Shown one piece after another: positions 63,821 to 64,000 of a stretch of 64,000 bases of DNA. Each line of letters opens with the position of its first letter. Positions within the stretch are counted from its first letter, which is position 1. A program made the position numbers and the translations under genes. The stretch is from an uncultured Flavobacteriaceae bacterium. GTDB lineage: Bacteria; Bacteroidota; Bacteroidia; Flavobacteriales; Flavobacteriaceae. The notes under the pieces were generated by a model. It was not told the DNA's origin, searched no databases, and worked only from the letters and a program-made list of their open reading frames with translations. Where the stretch lies: contig CANKZQ010000006.1 of the NCBI GenBank assembly GCA_947488345.1, forward strand, positions 168,565 through 232,564, read 5' to 3'.

Positions 63821-64000
63821 GTGTTGTTTTCTTTTGTCATTCCTATGAAGGCAGGACTCTAGGATTACTCGCTTCACTCGTGATCCTGTAGGTGGTTTGT
63901 TGCTTATTAAAATCTGAGGGTGCTGTTTTCTTTTGTCATTCCTATGAAGGCAGGACTCTAGGATTACTCGCTTCACTCGTGATCCTGTAGGTGGTTTGTT
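63821..64000. repeat. 99-bp tandem repeat array, running off the window
   Basis: Unit 1 is 63821-63919 and unit 2 starts at 63920; the 81 bases visible of unit 2 match with a single change (GTGTTG versus GTGCTG). Each unit holds a hairpin AGGATTAC ... GTGATCCT and a GTCATTCC-type start. A more diverged copy of the last 19 nt precedes unit 1. Confidence 0.85.

Noticed and set aside
63722..63976. Minus-strand ORF of 84 codons
   Set aside because: It crosses the terminator and the 99-bp repeats; the repeated residues are only the repeat being translated.

Overview
The window looks like a chromosome segment of a flavobacterium (Bacteroidota, probably Flavobacteriaceae). The signs are low GC, Bacteroidota -7 promoter boxes of the form TAnnTTTG, genes without Shine-Dalgarno sequences, two proteins with type IX secretion (T9SS) sorting domains, BshC, many lipoproteins with short lipoboxes, and the rpmB-rpmG-DUF4295-ftsY gene order.

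Layout. 1-11.9 kb: housekeeping (3' end of guaB, cinA, rpmB-rpmG-DUF4295-ftsY, rimO, bshC, rlmF) mixed with secreted hydrolases and lipoproteins, one of them split by an in-frame stop. 12-17.7 kb: a lipoprotein with an aerolysin-like segment, preceded by two tandem TPR/LuxR regulators; the promoter region between them carries helically phased repeats around a palindrome. 17.8-33.3 kb: a very small T9SS protein, a Nudix operon, an amidohydrolase-cupin-amidase set, a CDF exporter, cold shock protein, a sterol desaturase-type enzyme, a class A PBP and thioredoxin reductase. 33.3-40.7 kb: twelve consecutive minus-strand genes (SRPBCC, Lacal_2735-type, TspO, SDR, small protein, FolE, hypothetical, SDR/DUF2867, flavin reductase, ABC1 kinase, TetR) resembling bacterial photo-oxidative stress clusters, but without a photolyase here. 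Two promoters of this cluster share the operator TGTTTAA-N16-TTAAACA, one copy also facing a divergent fasciclin gene. 41.6-50.9 kb: class II aldolase, cyclase, arylamine N-acetyltransferase, a T9SS FG-GAP protein and a hybrid two-component protein.

51.07-62.64 kb: an integrated mobile element of about 11.6 kb. A tyrosine recombinase lies beside tRNA-Pro(GGG), and 13 bp of the tRNA 3' end (GTCGGGATGAGAG) are repeated at the far end, so both att sites can be placed. Cargo: a cytosine-5 methyltransferase fused to an integrase-type Arm domain, an MvaI/BcnI-type endonuclease, a further PD-(D/E)XK candidate, a two-gene ParB-like plus DUF4062/TIR-like operon, a BfmA/BtgA-type mobilisation protein next to a block of inverted repeats (possible oriT), and GNAT and DUF4145 genes bounded by integron-core-like heptamers. 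The ParB/DUF4062 pair and the Arm-methyltransferase module are the best candidates for an undescribed, probably defensive, system.

62.7-64 kb: tRNA-Pro, alkB and the start of a 99-bp repeat array that runs off the window.
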